Shown: positions 7,903-17,623, counted from the stretch's first letter. The stretch: 34,954 bases of DNA from Geminicoccaceae bacterium (GCA_025054575.1 JANWZN010000014.1:1-34954), one strand, 5' to 3'. The notes: generated by a model from the letters alone, not told the origin. Numbers and translations are program-made.

Positions 7903-8101
7903 TGTCGGGCAGCCGCTGGCGTTCGAGGAACGCGATTCGATCCTTGAGCGCGAGCTTCTGCTTCTTGAGCCGCTGCAGCTCCAGCATGTCGGTGGCGCCT
8001 TCGGCCACCAATTGTTTGATGCGCTCGTCGAGCGCCCGGTGGGCGGCCCGCAGCGTCTCGAGCCGCGTATCGATATCGGTCGGTGTCGTGTGCTCGCTCA
8101 T
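7892..8101 (-). CDS. DUF465 (YdcH-like) small coiled-coil protein, copy 1
   Basis: This 69-residue protein is predicted to form a helical hairpin. It has LETLRAAHRALDERI, then ELQRLKKQKLALKDRIAFLERQ, matching the DUF465 pattern H..LD..I..L......D...l..LKk.KL.LKD.I..L. The ATG at 8101 fits the usual family length; an upstream in-frame start would add 13 Arg/Gly-rich residues. Function is unknown for the family, which is widespread in Alphaproteobacteria. It diverges from the phosphofructokinase gene and converges on purK. A second DUF465 gene lies at 9901. Confidence 0.88.
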   Translation of the reverse strand: MSEHTTPTDIDTRLETLRAAHRALDERIKQLVAEGATDMLELQRLKKQKLALKDRIAFLERQRLPDIIA

Positions 8102-8200
8102 CGGCGCCCGCAGCCCTCGACCTCGACGCCGGCCTAGCACGGATGGCGGCTCGCTTCAGCCGGCTTTCGAGCGGTCCCGAGCGCGACGGGAGACGAGAGG

Positions 8201-9271
8201 ATGAGGATCGGTCTGTTGACCAGCGGGGGCGACTGCGCCGGGCTCAATGCGGTGATCCGGGCCGTGACGCTGCGCGCCGTGCTCGGCTACGGCTTCGAGG
8301 TCTGGGGCATCCGCGAGGCGACCCATGGCCTTCTCAAACGTCCGGTCGCGGCCGAACGGCTCACCCCCGACAGCGTCAAGGGCATCTTGAACCTGGGCGG
8401 AACGATCCTGGGTACGACCAATCGCGGCAACCCCTTCGCCTATCCCTCCGCCGACGGCGGGACGGTCGACCGCTCGGCCGAGATCATCGAGGGCTATCAC
8501 GCGCTCGGCCTCGACGCGCTGATCGGAGTGGGTGGCGACGGCAGCCTCTCGATCCTGCGCCGGCTCGCGCAGCAGGGACGCTGGAATCTGGTCGGGATCC
8601 CCAAAACGATCGACAACGATCTCGGCCACACCGAGCGGTCGGTCGGTTTCTCGACCGCGGTCGACATCGCCACCGAGGCGGTGGACCGGCTGCACGTCAC
8701 CGCGGCCAGCCACAATCGCGTCATGGTGCTCGAGGTGATGGGCCGCGACGCCGGCCACATCGCCCTCCATGCCGGGATCGCCGGTGGCGCCGACGTGATC
8801 TTGATCCCCGAGATCCCGTACACGATCGACAAGGTCTGCGCCAAGATCGAGGCGCGGCGCGCCTCCGGCCGCAATTTCAGCCTGGTCGTCGTCGCCGAGT
8901 CGGTGCGCGCTGCCGATGGCGAGGCGCAGACCTGGACCGACGCCCACGGCCAATCGCGCTACGGCGGCATCGGGCGGGTCATCGCCGAGGAGATCGCCCG
9001 GCGGACCGGTGCGGAGACCCGGGTCACGGTGCTCGGGCACGTCCAGCGCGGCGGTTCGCCCTCGGCCCTCGACCGCACGCTCGGCTCGGCGTTCGGCGTC
9101 CACGCGGTCGACCTCGTCGCCCAGCGCAAGTTCGACCGGGTCGTCGGCTGGCAGAACCGCCGCGTGATCGATCTGCCGATCGCCGCGGCCTGCGCCGCCT
9201 TCAAGGCGGTCGATCCGCAAGACCCGCTCGTGCTGACCGCTCGTGGCCTCGGCATCGCCTTCGGCGACTGA
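8201..9271 (+). CDS. 6-phosphofructokinase (PfkA family)
   Basis: PFK phosphorylates fructose 6-phosphate to the 1,6-bisphosphate. The translation of 356 residues has LTSGGDCAGLNAVIR at the N-terminus, GVGGDGS (111-115), PKTIDNDL (134-141, catalytic Asp in TIDND), MGRDAGHIAL and GHVQRGGSPS. The residue corresponding to E. coli Gly104 is Gly here (GGDGS, Gly114), which favours ATP over pyrophosphate; the residue matching Gly124 is Lys135. This Gly/Lys combination is typical of long-chain group III enzymes. GGGAG precedes the ATG by about 8 bases. Many Alphaproteobacteria lack PFK, so its presence is notable; phosphoryl donor is a prediction. Confidence 0.93.
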   Translation: MRIGLLTSGGDCAGLNAVIRAVTLRAVLGYGFEVWGIREATHGLLKRPVAAERLTPDSVKGILNLGGTILGTTNRGNPFAYPSADGGTVDRSAEIIEGYHALGLDALIGVGGDGSLSILRRLAQQGRWNLVGIPKTIDNDLGHTERSVGFSTAVDIATEAVDRLHVTAASHNRVMVLEVMGRDAGHIALHAGIAGGADVILIPEIPYTIDKVCAKIEARRASGRNFSLVVVAESVRAADGEAQTWTDAHGQSRYGGIGRVIAEEIARRTGAETRVTVLGHVQRGGSPSALDRTLGSAFGVHAVDLVAQRKFDRVVGWQNRRVIDLPIAAACAAFKAVDPQDPLVLTARGLGIAFGD

Positions 9272-9803
9272 GACGCCCGCCGGGGACGAGGGGCACCCGT
9301 TCCCGGTCTATGCCGCAGCGCTCTACGCTCGCCCGGGCGTGGCCGCTGCCTGCTTGACCCTCCAGGACGAGCTCGGCGCCGACGTCAATCTCCTGCTCTC
9401 GGCTTGCTGGCTGGCCGCGCGCGGGCGTCGCCTGGAGCCGCACGAGGCCGAGGGGCTGCGCGCGCTGGCCGCGGCCTGGCGGGAGCCCGTCCTGGCGCCC
9501 CTGCGGGCTGCCCGTCGGGCGATGAAGCCGCTCTTGGCCGGCCTCGAGGGAAGCCCTGAAGCCGCTCGCGCCGCGACCCTGCGGCGCGAGCTGGCGGCGC
9601 TCGAGCTCGAGCTGGAGCAGCTCGTCGAGCGGCTCCTGGAGGCGGCCGCGCGGGGATGCGGGCGTGCCGCCGCGGCCGGTCCGGAGACCGCGCGCGCCAA
9701 TCTGGGTCTATTGTGCGGGGCCGAGATCGCCCGTACCGCGCTCGCCGACGCGATCGTGGCGCTCGCGTTTCCCGCTACTGACCAAGGGTTTACGAAGCTT
9801 TAA
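9243..9803 (+). CDS. TIGR02444 (DUF2390) family protein
   Basis: This 186-residue protein has FPVYAAALYARPGVAAACLTLQDELGADVNLLLSACWLAA, the signature of the TIGR02444 family, followed by a helical, Ala/Arg/Glu-rich region. No enzymatic motif is visible and the family has no established function. The GTG at 9243 overlaps the pfk 3' end by 29 bases; later starts are possible, but none has a clear ribosome site. The C-terminal codons (GFTKL, stop) lie inside a possible CtrA-like box. It is most likely transcribed with the phosphofructokinase gene. Confidence 0.75.
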   Translation: MASASPSATETPAGDEGHPFPVYAAALYARPGVAAACLTLQDELGADVNLLLSACWLAARGRRLEPHEAEGLRALAAAWREPVLAPLRAARRAMKPLLAGLEGSPEAARAATLRRELAALELELEQLVERLLEAAARGCGRAAAAGPETARANLGLLCGAEIARTALADAIVALAFPATDQGFTKL

Positions 9804-9804
9804 C
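9789..9804 (+). promoter_or_regulatory. Possible CtrA-like site upstream of DUF465 copy 2
   Basis: The sequence TTTACGAAGCTTTAAC reads as TTTA-N7-TTAAC, one mismatch from the CtrA consensus TTAA-N7-TTAAC. It overlaps the last codons and stop of the TIGR02444 gene and lies about 97 bases before the DUF465 ATG at 9901. Position alone makes a regulatory role plausible; coding constraint on the overlapped codons lowers confidence. A T7 run at 9824-9830 lies between it and the gene. Confidence 0.3.
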
Positions 9805-9900
9805 CGCGTGCTACCTGCCGGTGTTTTTTTCCTCTGGCGAGGGCGCGGCGAGGTCACTAGACTGTCACAGCGTCGAACGATGCTGGGAGGTAGTGCGACG

Positions 9901-10098
9901 ATGCCGATGCAGGAGCACATCGAGAGCCTGCGCTCGAAGCACGCGCGCCTGGAAGAGCTCATCCAGGAGGAGCTGCACAGGCCGCTTCCCGATCAGGGCC
10001 TCATCTCCCGACTCAAGAAAGAAAAGCTGCGGATCAAGGAGGAGATCGAGCGCTCGCGAGCCGAGCTCGACCGCCCCGAGCGCCTCGCGACCCATTGA
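9901..10098 (+). CDS. DUF465 (YdcH-like) small coiled-coil protein, copy 2
   Basis: This 65-residue protein carries HIESLRSKHARLEELIQEEL, then ISRLKKEKLRIKEEIERSRAEL, matching the same DUF465 helical-hairpin pattern as the gene at 7892. GGGAGG is placed about 10 bases before the ATG. It has its own 97-base upstream region with a CtrA-like element. No function is known. A strong inverted repeat follows its stop codon and probably ends transcription from both sides. Confidence 0.88.
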   Translation: MPMQEHIESLRSKHARLEELIQEELHRPLPDQGLISRLKKEKLRIKEEIERSRAELDRPERLATH

Positions 10099-10113
10099 GC
10101 CCACGATCTCGGC

Positions 10114-10139
10114 CGGCGCCGGCGGTTCAGCCGGCGCCG
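10114..10139. terminator. Perfect 10-base inverted repeat at a convergent junction
   Basis: CGGCGCCGGC at 10114-10123 and GCCGGCGCCG at 10130-10139 are exact reverse complements with a 6-base loop. It sits between the DUF465 stop (10098) and the end of the leftward FAH-family gene, whose last codons and stop it overlaps. There is no T-tract in either direction, so a bidirectional but non-canonical terminator, or RNA-stabilising hairpin, is inferred. Confidence 0.5.
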
Positions 10140-11311
10140 AGGTGACCGCGGCGGGCGAGGTTCCGCATCAACGCGCCCGAGCCGAAGGTCCAGGCCTCGG
10201 CCCGCTCGCTCGTGGAGACCCGGTTGACGAGGCCGCCCAGCCGTTCCGAGCGGATCGTCACCACGTCGCCGATCGCGTGGGTGAACCCCATACCCGGGGC
10301 ACCGCGATCTTGGACCGGGGCGAACATCGTCCCGCAGAACAGCACCGCGCCGTCGGGGTAGCGATGGTGCGGGCCGATCATCTGAGCCACCAGATCGGCC
10401 GGGTCGCGGCTGATCTCGCGCATCGAGCTCGTGGCCTCCAGCCGGAAGCCGTCCGGCCCGTCCACCTCGAGCAGCAGCTCGGCCGTGCGGACCGCGTCGA
10501 GATCGAACGCGTCGTCGAACAGGCGGAGGAAGGGGCCGAGCGCGCAGGACGCGTTGTTGTCCTTGGCCTTGCCGAGGAGCAGGGCGCTCCGGCCCTCGAC
10601 GTCGCGCAGGTTGACGTCGTTGCCGAGCGTGGCGCCGACGATCTCGCCGCTCGCGGCCACGACGAGCACGATTTCGGGCTCGGGATTGTTCCAGGACGAG
10701 CGCGAGTGAAGGCCGACCTCGGCGCCGTGCCCGACCGCCGACATCGGCTGCGCCTTGGTGAAGATCTCGGCATCGGGGCCGATCCCGACCTCGAGATATT
10801 GCGACCACAAGCCTTCGCGCAGCAGTTCCTCCTTGACTCGCGCGGCCGCTTCCGACCCTGGCACGATCGAGCGCAGCGAGCCACCGATCGCCGCTTCCAC
10901 CCGCTCGCGGATCGCCTGGGCGCGGCTCGCATCGCCGCGCGCCTGCTCCTCGATCACGCGCTCGAGCATGCTTTTGACGAAGGTCACACCGGCGGCCTTG
11001 ATCGCCTGCAGATCGCAGGGGGCGAGCAGCCAAGGCGTGGGCGGTTGCCGGCGATCGAAGCGCGAATTGGCGAGCACGGCCGCGAGCTCGCCGATCCGCG
11101 GCGCGTCCGCCGTTCGCGCGATCGCGACCCGATCGGACCGCTCGAGGAAGAGGCTCATGGTCGGGCCGTAACGGGTGATGTCGAACAATCCGTCGCCGCG
11201 CACCGCGACGAGCGCCGGGCCCTCCTCGCTCGGCAACCACACCCGGCCGACGAGGGTCGCCTGGGCGCGATCGCGCGGAAGGGTGGCGTCGACGGTCAGC
11301 TTCTCGTCCAT
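10127..11311 (-). CDS. Fumarylacetoacetate hydrolase (FAH) family protein
   Basis: The 394-residue protein has a C-terminal FAH-like domain. Motifs include SSWNNPEPEIVLVVAASGEIVGATLGNDVNLRD, where the acidic residues resemble the metal-binding ExE of the family, then LLLGKAKDNNASCALGPFLRL and MFAPVQDRGAPGMGFTHAIGD. Members cleave or dehydrate 2-keto acids; some long members are sugar-acid dehydratases (2-keto-3-deoxy-arabonate type). The N-terminal 100 residues are not a recognised enzyme domain. GGGGAGAG precedes the ATG. It is monocistronic, with a divergent small gene at 11401. Substrate unknown. Confidence 0.78.
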   Translation of the reverse strand: MDEKLTVDATLPRDRAQATLVGRVWLPSEEGPALVAVRGDGLFDITRYGPTMSLFLERSDRVAIARTADAPRIGELAAVLANSRFDRRQPPTPWLLAPCDLQAIKAAGVTFVKSMLERVIEEQARGDASRAQAIRERVEAAIGGSLRSIVPGSEAAARVKEELLREGLWSQYLEVGIGPDAEIFTKAQPMSAVGHGAEVGLHSRSSWNNPEPEIVLVVAASGEIVGATLGNDVNLRDVEGRSALLLGKAKDNNASCALGPFLRLFDDAFDLDAVRTAELLLEVDGPDGFRLEATSSMREISRDPADLVAQMIGPHHRYPDGAVLFCGTMFAPVQDRGAPGMGFTHAIGDVVTIRSERLGGLVNRVSTSERAEAWTFGSGALMRNLARRGHLGAG

Positions 11312-11400
11312 GACGGCTCTCCCCGATCGGCTCTGGCCGCGGCATAGCTAGCCCGCAACAGGGCGTTCGCCCACCGTCGATCGGAGTGAGGCAGCGATCC

Positions 11401-11700
11401 GTGTCCGAGGAGCTCGCCCGTTTCGAAGCCACGCTCGGCGACCCGGCGCCGGCCCCGGGTCTCGCCCCGGCCCTCGCCGGCCTCTGGTGGGGTCTGCGCG
11501 GCGCCTGGGACCAGGCGCACCGCATCGTTCAGGCGCACGAAGACGACCCGGCCGCCTGCTGGGTGCACGCCTGGCTGCACCGCATCGAGGGCGATCTCGG
11601 CAACGCCGCCTATTGGTATCGGCGCGCCGGGCGCTCGATGCCGCGCGGCTCGACCGAGGAGGAAGGCCGCGCGATCGCGCGTGCCCTGCTCGCCGGCTGA
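11401..11700 (+). CDS. Small conserved protein of unknown function
   Basis: A 99-residue soluble protein with WWGLRGAWDQAHRIVQAHEDDPAACWVHAWLHRIEGDLGNAAYWYRRAGR, a motif seen in a conserved proteobacterial family of unknown function. It resembles a TPR-like helical repeat (HRIEGDLGNAAYWYRRAG). I chose the GTG at 11401; a GTG at 11386 would add five residues. It lies alone between the divergent FAH gene and the convergent acyl-CoA ligase gene. A short CCGGC-TGA-GCCGG repeat at the stop codon (11693-11705) may stop transcription. Confidence 0.68.
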   Translation: MSEELARFEATLGDPAPAPGLAPALAGLWWGLRGAWDQAHRIVQAHEDDPAACWVHAWLHRIEGDLGNAAYWYRRAGRSMPRGSTEEEGRAIARALLAG

Positions 11701-11708
11701 GCCGGGTG

Positions 11709-13355
<1,647 letters not shown>

Positions 13356-13533
13356 GCTGTCCTCCCCGCCCTCGGTCGACCGCCGCGCGATCCCGGCACG
13401 GCTGCGATCGGTCGATGTCGCAAGCCGGGGTGCGGGGTCAAGCAGCGCCTCGGGGTCCCTTGCGGCGACGGCCGCTATCCGACTATCAGGCGATCGACTG
13501 GACGGACGATTCAACTTTTGGCGAAGAGGGGTC

Positions 13534-14961
13534 GTGGAGCACGCAACCGAAAAGGGGGCGCTCGTCCCGGTGATTCTCGCCGGCGGCTCGGGGACCAGGC
13601 TTTGGCCCCTCAGCCGCGCCGCCTTTCCCAAACATCTGGTCGAGCTCGTGGGCGAGGAATCGCTCCTCCAGGCCACCGCCCGCCGGGCGCTCGCGGTGGC
13701 GCCGGCCGATCGCGTGGTCACGGTCGCGGCCGCCGGCCAGGCCGTGCTCGTGCGCCGCCAGCTCGCCGCGGTCGATCGCGCGCTTCTCGCCAACCTGCTC
13801 CTGGAGCCGGAGCCCCGCAACACCGCGGCCGCCGTCGGGCTAGCCGCGAGCTGGGCGGCACGCAGCTTCGGCGGTGCTTCGATCCTCTGGGTGTGCCCCT
13901 CCGACCATCTCGTGCAACGGCCGGACCGACTGCAGGAGACCCTCGCGCTCGCCCTGCCCGTGGCCGCCGATCGCCGCATCGTCACCTTCGGCATCGCGCC
14001 GAGCCGCGCCGAGACCGGGTTCGGCTGGATCGCCCGTGGCCGCGAGCTCGGCCCCGCGGGCGTGTTCGAGGTTCGCCGCTTCGTCGAAAAGCCGCCGCGC
14101 GCGGAAGCGGAGGCGATGCTGGCTTCGGGCGAGTACGTCTGGAACAGCGGCATGTTCGTGATGCGCGCGGATGTCCTGCTCGAGGAGCTCGCTCGTTTCG
14201 AACCCGAGCTCGCCCGCGGCCTCGAGGCCGTCCGGGCGAGCCTCGAGGAGGGCCCGGATCGGCTGGCGGATGCGGATCTCTTCGGCCGACTGCCGGCCTT
14301 GCCGATCGACAAGGCGGTCATGGAGCGCTCGGCGCGGATGGCCGTGATCCCTTGCGATCCCGGCTGGTCGGACATCGGCTCGTGGCAGGCGCTCTGGGAG
14401 CTCACGAGCAAGGACGAGGCGGGCAACGTCGCCACGGGCGACGTGGCCTTGGCGCGCGCCCGCGACAATCTCGTGCGAGCCGAGCATCGGCTCGTCGCCC
14501 TGGCTGGTGTCAAAGACCTCGCGGTGGTCGAGACGGCGGATGCGGTGCTCGTCGCCGATCGCACCGACGGCGAGGCGATCAAGGCGCTCGTCGGCGCGCT
14601 CGCCGGGCGCGGGCGGCCGGAGGCCGTGCGGCATGCGCGCGAGATCCGGCCCTGGGGTCGCTTCACCACGCTGGTAGAGCGGCCGGACTATCGGATCCGC
14701 GAGCTCGAGCTCGATCCCCGCGCGCAACTCGGCCCGGAACGTCATCTTGCCTGCGACGAGCACTGGCTCGTGCTGAGCGGCCGGGCCGACGTCCGGCTCG
14801 ACGAGGAGGAGCACCGGCTCGGGCCGGGCGAGAGCCTCGACGTCCCGCGCGGGACGTGCCATCGCCTCGCCAACGGTGGCGACGGACCGCTGCGCGTGGT
14901 CGAGATTCAGCTGGGTGGAACCGAGGAGGCAGGCGCGAGCGAGCGGAGCGGTGCCACATGA
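13534..14961 (+). CDS. manC: Mannose-1-phosphate guanylyltransferase / mannose-6-phosphate isomerase (type II PMI)
   Basis: This bifunctional cytosolic enzyme makes GDP-mannose for polysaccharides. The translation of 475 residues has VPVILAGGSGTRLWPLSR (pyrophosphorylase signature), FPKHLVEL, FGIAPSRAETGFGWI, FVEKPPRAEAEAMLASGEYVWNSGMFV and PGWSDIGSWQALWEL. A C-terminal cupin (about 368-465) is the isomerase part. Its metal-site segment, usually QxHxxRxEHW, reads ERHLACDEHW here, so the His, Glu and second His are kept but Gln and Arg are replaced by Glu and Cys. The GTG at 13534 is preceded by AGAGGGG. It may serve the polysaccharide genes at the left end. Confidence 0.93.
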   Translation: MEHATEKGALVPVILAGGSGTRLWPLSRAAFPKHLVELVGEESLLQATARRALAVAPADRVVTVAAAGQAVLVRRQLAAVDRALLANLLLEPEPRNTAAAVGLAASWAARSFGGASILWVCPSDHLVQRPDRLQETLALALPVAADRRIVTFGIAPSRAETGFGWIARGRELGPAGVFEVRRFVEKPPRAEAEAMLASGEYVWNSGMFVMRADVLLEELARFEPELARGLEAVRASLEEGPDRLADADLFGRLPALPIDKAVMERSARMAVIPCDPGWSDIGSWQALWELTSKDEAGNVATGDVALARARDNLVRAEHRLVALAGVKDLAVVETADAVLVADRTDGEAIKALVGALAGRGRPEAVRHAREIRPWGRFTTLVERPDYRIRELELDPRAQLGPERHLACDEHWLVLSGRADVRLDEEEHRLGPGESLDVPRGTCHRLANGGDGPLRVVEIQLGGTEEAGASERSGAT

Positions 14962-15095
14962 GCGCGCACGCCCGCTCCTCGCCATCGACGCCGCGGCTCG
15001 GCTGGGTTACACCCGAACGGGGACGGGGGCCGCGAGCGAGGTCGCGGCCGTGCGCACCGTTCCCTGTCGAGCGAGCGAGCGAGCCCGTCCGAGCG

Positions 15096-16325
15096 ATGAG
15101 AGAGCCCGAGTTCCACCGCATTCGTCGGTTGCCGCCCTACGTCTTCGCCGAGGTCAACGTGATGAAGGCGAAGGCGCGTGCCGCCGGCCGCGACGTCGTC
15201 GACCTCGGCATGGGCAACCCCGACAGTCCGACGCCCAGGCACATCGTCGACAAGCTCGTCGAGACCGTGCGCGACCCCAAGGCGCATCGCTATTCGGCCT
15301 CGCGCGGAATTCCGGGCCTGCGCAAGGCGCTCGCCGGCTATTATGCGCGCCGCTTCGGGGTGAAGCTCGATCCCGACAGCGAGGTCTGCGTCACCCTGGG
15401 CTCGAAAGAGGGGCTCGCCAACCTCGCCCAGGCGATCACCGCCCCGGGCGATACGATCCTCGTCCCGAACCCCTCCTACCCGATCCATCCCTACGGCTTC
15501 ATGATCGCCGGGGCCGCCATCCGCCACGTGCCGTTCGGTCCGGGCATCGATCTCGTCGCCGAGTTCGCCCACGCCTACGAGCATACCGTGCCGGCGCCCT
15601 CGGTGATGGTCTTGAACTTTCCCTCCAACCCGACCGCGCTCACCTGCGATCTCGCCTTCTACAAAGAAGCCGTGAAGTTCGCGCGCGAGCGCGAGATGTT
15701 CATCCTATCCGACATCGCCTACGCCGAGATCTACTTCGAAGGCCCGCCGCCGCCCTCGATCCTCGAGGTCGAAGGGGCCAAGGACGTGGCGGTCGAGTTC
15801 AGCTCGCTCTCGAAGACCTATTCGATGCCCGGCTGGCGGATCGGCTTCGCCGCCGGCAATCGCCGGCTCGTGGGCGCGCTCGCCCGGATCAAGTCCTATC
15901 TCGATTACGGCGCCTTCACGCCCATCCAGGTCGCGGCGACGGCCGCGTTGAACGGCCCGCAGGACTGTGTCGAGCAGATCCGCGCGCTCTATCGCGAGCG
16001 GCGCGACGTCCTGGTCGAAGGGCTCGCCAAGGCCGGTTGGCCGATGCCGAAGCCGGCGGCCACGATGTTCGTCTGGGCGCCCTTGCCGGAGCCGATGCGC
16101 GCGATGGGCTCCTTGGCCTTCGCCAAGCTTCTGCTCGAGGAGGCCGACGTCGCGGTCGCACCCGGCATCGGCTTCGGCGAGTACGGGGAAGGCTTCGTGC
16201 GCATGGCGCTCGTCGAGAACAAGCATCGGCTCCGCCAGGCCGTCCGCTCGATCCGTGCGGTCTTGGCCCGGCACGGCGTGAGCCCGCCCGCGCGGGCGAA
16301 GGCTCCCGCGCTCGCGGCTGCTTGA
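15096..16325 (+). CDS. Class I/II aminotransferase, AlaC / LL-diaminopimelate aminotransferase-like
   Basis: This PLP enzyme has 409 residues starting MREPEFHRIRRLPPYVFAEVN, then DLGMGNPDSPTP, LGSKEGLANLAQAI, NFPSNPTAL, and the PLP-lysine motif SSLSKTYSMPGWRIGF (Lys240). The pattern fits the AlaC/DapL-like group; the true substrate (alanine-pyruvate or another amino acid) is uncertain. I chose the ATG at 15096 because the conserved sequence starts there. An ATG at 14958, overlapping the manC stop, would add a 46-residue Arg/Pro-rich extension. Its stop overlaps the TTG of hom, in the order aminotransferase-hom-glpX-recJ. Confidence 0.87.
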   Translation: MREPEFHRIRRLPPYVFAEVNVMKAKARAAGRDVVDLGMGNPDSPTPRHIVDKLVETVRDPKAHRYSASRGIPGLRKALAGYYARRFGVKLDPDSEVCVTLGSKEGLANLAQAITAPGDTILVPNPSYPIHPYGFMIAGAAIRHVPFGPGIDLVAEFAHAYEHTVPAPSVMVLNFPSNPTALTCDLAFYKEAVKFAREREMFILSDIAYAEIYFEGPPPPSILEVEGAKDVAVEFSSLSKTYSMPGWRIGFAAGNRRLVGALARIKSYLDYGAFTPIQVAATAALNGPQDCVEQIRALYRERRDVLVEGLAKAGWPMPKPAATMFVWAPLPEPMRAMGSLAFAKLLLEEADVAVAPGIGFGEYGEGFVRMALVENKHRLRQAVRSIRAVLARHGVSPPARAKAPALAAA

Positions 16326-17623
16326 CGACCGTGCGCGAGCCGCTGCGGGTCGCCATCGTCGGGCTCGGCACCGTCGGCTGCGGCGTCGTCGACCTGTTGC
16401 GCCGCAACGCCGAGCTGCTCGCCCAGAGGACCGGGCGGCCGATCGCGATCGCCGCGGTCTCGGCCCGCGATCGCTACAAGGCCCGGTCGGTGGCAGTCGA
16501 CCAGCTGCCCTGGGTCGAAGATCCCCGGGCGTTGGTCCACGACCCGTCGATCGACGTCGTTTGCGAGCTCGTGGGCGGAGTCGAGGGGATCGCGCGCGAG
16601 CTCGTGACGCGCGCGCTGCAGGCCGGCAAAGCGGTGGTGACCGCGAACAAGGCCCTGCTGGCGGTGCACGGTGCGGAGCTGGCCGCGCTCGCCGAGTCGC
16701 GCGGCGCGGCGCTCGCCTTCGAAGCCGCGGTCGCCGGCGGGATCCCGATCGTCAAGGCCTTGCGCGAAGGTCTGGCCGCCAATCGGGTGAACCGTGTCTA
16801 CGGGATCTTGAACGGCACCTCGAACTACATCTTGACGCAGATGCGCGAGAGCGGCCGCGAGTTCGCCGCGGTCCTGGCGGAAGCCCAAGCACTCGGTTAC
16901 GCCGAGGCCGATCCGAGCTTCGACGTCGACGGCATCGATGCCGCGCACAAGCTCGCCTTGTTGGCGGCCCTCGCGTTCGGCGGCCGGCCGCGGTTCGACG
17001 CGATCCACATCGAAGGGATCCGCCACGTCGCACCGATCGACATCGCCTACGCCGACGAACTCGGCTATCGCATCAAGCTCTTGGGCGTCGCGCGCCTGAC
17101 CGAGCACGGGCTCGAGCAGCGGCTGCATCCCTGCATGGTGCCGAAGGACGCTCCGATCGCGCAGGTCGAGGGCGTCTTGAACGGTGTGGTCGCCGAATGC
17201 GGCGATGCCGGGCCGATGGTGTTCGAAGGCCGCGGCGCAGGTGCCGGGCCGACCGCCTCGGCCGTCGTCGCCGATCTGATCGACCTCGCGCGCGGCAACC
17301 GGGTGCCCGTGTTCGGTGTGCCGGCGGACGCGCTCGCCGATCCTCCGATCGCGCCGATGTCGGCCCATCGTGGCAGCTATTACATCCGCTTGATGGTGGT
17401 CGACCGGCCCGGGGTGCTCGCCGAGATCGCAGCCGTGCTCCGCGACCACGAGGTATCGATCGAGGCACTCATTCAACGCGGCCGCAACCCGGGCCAAGCC
17501 GTGCCGATCGTCTTGACCTCGCACGAGACGAGCGAGGCCGCGATGACCGCGGCGCTGGCCCGGATCGGCCGCCTCGCCTCGGTCCTCGAGACGCCGCGCA
17601 TGATCCGCATCGAGCGGCTTTGA
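16322..17623 (+). CDS. hom: Homoserine dehydrogenase
   Basis: This enzyme reduces aspartate semialdehyde to homoserine for threonine and methionine. The 433-residue protein has the Rossmann motif IVGLGTVGCGVV, TANKALLA, FEAAVAGGIPIVKALREGL, the family signature NRVYGILNGTSNYILTQM, GYAEADPSFDVDGIDAAHK with catalytic acidic residues, and a C-terminal ACT domain (from YYIRLMVVDRPGVLAEIA) that usually mediates threonine feedback. TTG at 16322 overlaps the previous stop (TTGA); a GTG at 16331 is an equally possible start. No recognisable ribosome site decides between them. Confidence 0.96.
   Translation: MTTVREPLRVAIVGLGTVGCGVVDLLRRNAELLAQRTGRPIAIAAVSARDRYKARSVAVDQLPWVEDPRALVHDPSIDVVCELVGGVEGIARELVTRALQAGKAVVTANKALLAVHGAELAALAESRGAALAFEAAVAGGIPIVKALREGLAANRVNRVYGILNGTSNYILTQMRESGREFAAVLAEAQALGYAEADPSFDVDGIDAAHKLALLAALAFGGRPRFDAIHIEGIRHVAPIDIAYADELGYRIKLLGVARLTEHGLEQRLHPCMVPKDAPIAQVEGVLNGVVAECGDAGPMVFEGRGAGAGPTASAVVADLIDLARGNRVPVFGVPADALADPPIAPMSAHRGSYYIRLMVVDRPGVLAEIAAVLRDHEVSIEALIQRGRNPGQAVPIVLTSHETSEAAMTAALARIGRLASVLETPRMIRIERL

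Noticed and set aside
9821-9830. T7 run as an intrinsic terminator after the TIGR02444 gene
   Set aside because: Only a 4-base imperfect stem precedes it, too weak to call.
13356-14669. Leftward extension of the acyl-CoA ligase frame
   Set aside because: It is antisense to manC and has no conserved motifs; the ATG at 13355 has a good ribosome site.
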